A stretch of 7,915 nucleotides of DNA, taken from positions 1 through 7,915 of the forward strand of contig DATGEP010000327.1 in the NCBI GenBank assembly GCA_035310125.1, in the 5' to 3' direction. Position 1 is the first letter of the stretch, and the number at the start of each line of letters is the position of its first letter. Below the pieces are notes generated by a model. It worked only from the letters and a program-made list of their open reading frames with translations, had not been told where the DNA came from and ran no database searches. This document shows positions 6,819 to 7,915 of this stretch, piece after piece. This stretch comes from DATGEP01 sp035310125 (GTDB lineage Bacteria > Chloroflexota > Ktedonobacteria > Ktedonobacterales > JADMIN01). The translations under genes and the position numbers were made by a program.

Positions 6819-6830
6819 AATGGGGAAAGT
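6819..6830. repeat. right terminal inverted repeat of the IS701-like element
   Basis: AATGGGGAAAGT is the exact reverse complement of 5397-5408. The inner side continues with CCGCA, echoing TGCGG at the left end with a one-base gap. Confidence 0.85.
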
Positions 6831-6834
6831 CTAG
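6831..6834. repeat. target-site duplication CTAG, right copy
   Basis: CTAG abuts the right inverted repeat and matches the left copy at 5393-5396. The next bases, CTTAG (6835-6839), equal the five bases before the left copy (5388-5392). Confidence 0.6.
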
Positions 6835-6838
6835 CTTA

Positions 6839-6860
6839 GGGCGTGTCGGCAAAATGGGCT
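6839..6860. mobile_element. possible terminal repeat of an IS5-type element
   Basis: GGGCGTGTCGGCAAAATGGG (starting at 6839) has the look of IS5-family ends, which often start with G-rich bases, then a TGT and an A-run. It lies just outside the IS701-like element and on the downstream side of the IS5-type transposase fragment at the right edge. The matching opposite end would be outside the window, so this is unconfirmed. Confidence 0.25.
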
Positions 6861-6887
6861 GGCAGCTGCACGCGGGTAGCACGGGCA

Positions 6888-7670
6888 TCAACCACGGGTG
6901 CTGAAAACACGCGTCGCGCCTGCGGGCAGCGTCACACGGAAGTGGGTCTCGTCGAGGAACTCGGGGAGTTCGCCCCACCGCGCCGCAGTGCCGTGTAGTT
7001 TGGCTGGGACCGCATCGTCGACGAGGATCTCGTGGAACGATCGGGCGTGCAGATCCATGACAACGACCCGACCGACCTCAAAGCGACCGTGCTGGCGCGG
7101 GACCGGATGCCGCCCGTTGCTGGTGGTCATATGGAGCGGCTGGTAGCCGCTCACGGCGGAGCGCCCGCTGGGGCTTAGGACCGGGTGCGTGTCCACGGCC
7201 ACTTCGCTGTCCAGTTCGAAACCCGCGCCCGCCAGGTGCGTGTCACCTGCCTCTGAGAGGACGATCGATTCCCAGCCGGACAGACCCTCGTCGAGCCAGC
7301 GCACCGCAGCCAGCTGTGCGCTAGGTGCTACCCAGAGGTCGTGCGGCCACGGCGTCCAAGGCAGCGCGAAGGTGCAGGATCCCAGGAGCGCGTCGGCGGG
7401 CCAGCTGCGCCGCTCAAAGCGTCCTGGGGTCCCAGCGTCAGTATCGGGCGAGGCCACCACCCATAGCAGCATCTGAGTTCCATCGACCGTCCACGCCAGC
7501 GCTGCCGCCCCCTCGTAGGTCCATACCAGCGCACCCGTCGCCTCCTCCCAGATCCCCACCGCTTCGCCCAGCGCTTGTAGCGCGAGAAGGTCGCCGTCTG
7601 GATGGCGCGCGACGATCCGATACGGCCGGGAGCCGGCGAGCGGCTCGAAACGGTTAAAATCCAGCGTCAC
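6888..7670 (-). CDS. hypothetical protein, WD40/beta-propeller-like
   Basis: I assign no function. The 260-residue product has repeated stretches like beta-propeller blades: VARHPDGDLLAL (20-31) followed by VGIWEEATGALVW (38-50), ALAWTVDGTQMLLW (57-70), LWVAPSAQLAAVRW (112-125), PVLSPSGRSAVSG (163-175) and RVVVMDLHARSFHEI (201-215). The 'PDG...IW...TG' pattern is the WD40-like signature. Four to five blades are visible, short of the usual seven, so it may be truncated or divergent. There is no signal peptide or membrane helix, so it is probably cytoplasmic. The chosen GTG 7670 has GGGAAGG eight bases upstream; a TTG at 7715 would add 15 residues but directly abuts the preceding stop without a ribosome site. 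It follows an IS5-type transposase tail on the same strand, and its 3' end stops 54 bases short of the IS701-like element's CTAG duplication. Confidence 0.65.
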   Translation of the reverse strand: MTLDFNRFEPLAGSRPYRIVARHPDGDLLALQALGEAVGIWEEATGALVWTYEGAAALAWTVDGTQMLLWVVASPDTDAGTPGRFERRSWPADALLGSCTFALPWTPWPHDLWVAPSAQLAAVRWLDEGLSGWESIVLSEAGDTHLAGAGFELDSEVAVDTHPVLSPSGRSAVSGYQPLHMTTSNGRHPVPRQHGRFEVGRVVVMDLHARSFHEILVDDAVPAKLHGTAARWGELPEFLDETHFRVTLPAGATRVFSTRG

Positions 7671-7678
7671 TGGCGTGG

Positions 7679-7685
7679 CCTTCCC
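7679..7685 (-). promoter_or_regulatory. ribosome binding site of the propeller-like gene
   Basis: On the minus strand GGGAAGG sits eight bases before GTG 7670. It is the reason for choosing this start over TTG 7715. Confidence 0.5.
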
Positions 7686-7693
7686 TTCTCGGC

Positions 7694-7710
7694 CTCCGCC
7701 GGGTGCGGAG
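7694..7710 (-). terminator. stem-loop after the IS5-type transposase stop
   Basis: CTCCGC (7694-7699) pairs with GCGGAG (7705-7710) around a five-base loop; GG/CC pairs continue it after one mismatch. It lies between the transposase stop (7716-7718) and the next ribosome binding site. There is no U-tract, so it may be a weak terminator, an IS-end structure or chance. Confidence 0.3.
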
Positions 7711-7715
7711 ACCAA

Positions 7716-7915
7716 CTACAGCCAGAGCATGATCGCCGCGAGCGTGACCATCGCGATGTAATTCGCGGCCAGCTCCGCGTAGCGGGTGGCGACGCGGAGA
7801 AACTGCTTGAGCCGATTGATGCACCGTTCGACGCGGTTGCGCTCGCGGTAGACAGCAGGGTCCACTGGCCGCCTGCAGCGCTCGGTTCGCCGATATAGGA
7901 TCGCCACGGCGACGC
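7716..7915 (-). CDS. IS5-family transposase, C-terminal part (continues past the right edge)
   Basis: The frame enters from the right edge (…VAVAILYRRTERC) and ends at TAG 7716-7718, showing the last 65 or so codons. DPAVYRERNRVERCINRLK contains a perfect YREK signature, Y-(2)-R-(3)-E-(6)-K, in which the Glu is the third catalytic residue of the DDE nuclease. VATRYAELAANYIAMVTLAA and the final MLWL are typical of the IS5-family C-terminus, where the usual 'RYDK' is RYAE here. The GTG at 7905-7907 is internal, not a start. Whether the element is intact cannot be judged, because its N-terminal part and outer end lie beyond the window. Confidence 0.85.
   Translation of the reverse strand, partial: VAVAILYRRTERCRRPVDPAVYRERNRVERCINRLKQFLRVATRYAELAANYIAMVTLAAIMLWL

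Larger units (their letters stand above)
5397..6830 (-). mobile_element. IS701-like insertion sequence (IS4 superfamily), complete
   Basis: The element is 1434 bp and carries one intact transposase gene filling almost its whole length. Its ends are a perfect 12-bp inverted repeat (ACTTTCCCCATT) with partial similarity further in (TGCGG). CTAG flanks both ends and fits the 4-bp YTAR-type target duplication I recall for the IS701 family. Intact ends and frame suggest a fairly recent insertion. Size and transposase motifs fit IS701; the family name is a pattern judgement. Confidence 0.82.

Noticed and set aside
5438..6904. Long plus-strand open frame opposite the transposase
   Set aside because: It is antisense to a clear DDE transposase with intact motifs, has no family-like pattern, and extends through both IS701-like right-end features. 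It is a GC-rich shadow frame.
1..7915. CRISPR array, tRNA, rRNA, or a multi-gene defence or biosynthetic system
   Set aside because: I saw no regularly spaced repeats, tRNA-like cloverleaf or rRNA motif. The genes present do not form a recognisable defence or biosynthetic cluster; the acylase stands alone.

Overview
The window is strongly GC-rich, and its genes prefer C-ended codons (CTC, GCC, ATC, ACC). It holds bacterial chromosomal DNA with Shine-Dalgarno-led genes, a membrane-anchored penicillin-acylase-family enzyme, a GerE/LuxR-type DNA-binding protein, a Hint-domain relic and two unrelated insertion-sequence (IS) transposases. Together these would suit an IS-rich high-GC Chloroflexota member, for example a Ktedonobacteria-like lineage. 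That assignment is an inference from gene content only; no rRNA or marker gene is present.

Left part (1-2496, + strand): an unrecognised 678-residue polytopic membrane protein has a long Pro/Ala/Met-rich cytoplasmic N-terminus. Three bases after its stop, and in the same reading frame, comes an 80-codon protein that is essentially one LuxR/GerE helix-turn-helix. The pair looks co-transcribed and ends at a strong stem-loop (2465-2496). A gene-poor stretch of about 335 bases follows; it carries this terminator and an extended -10 promoter candidate.

Centre (2665-5259, + strand): a complete penicillin acylase family (Ntn-hydrolase, peptidase S45-type) precursor. It has an N-terminal membrane anchor, a Gly-Ser autoprocessing site at Ser314, and a His at beta-chain position 23, as in AHL and cephalosporin acylases.

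Right part (5260-7915, features mostly on the - strand): a mobile-element landing zone. An apparently intact 1434-bp IS701-like (IS4 superfamily) element with perfect terminal repeats and flanking CTAG sits beside a short relic that reads like a Hint (pretoxin/intein-type) domain. Beyond it are a 260-residue beta-propeller-like hypothetical gene and the C-terminal end of an IS5-family transposase that runs off the right edge. The IS701-like element has a hairpin covering its transposase ribosome-binding site, a known type of IS self-protection.

I see no CRISPR array, tRNA or rRNA, and no clear defence system. The observations most worth following up are the stop-separated membrane-protein/HTH pair, the Hint relic beside the IS, and the gene lying between the IS5-like transposase tail and a possible IS end.
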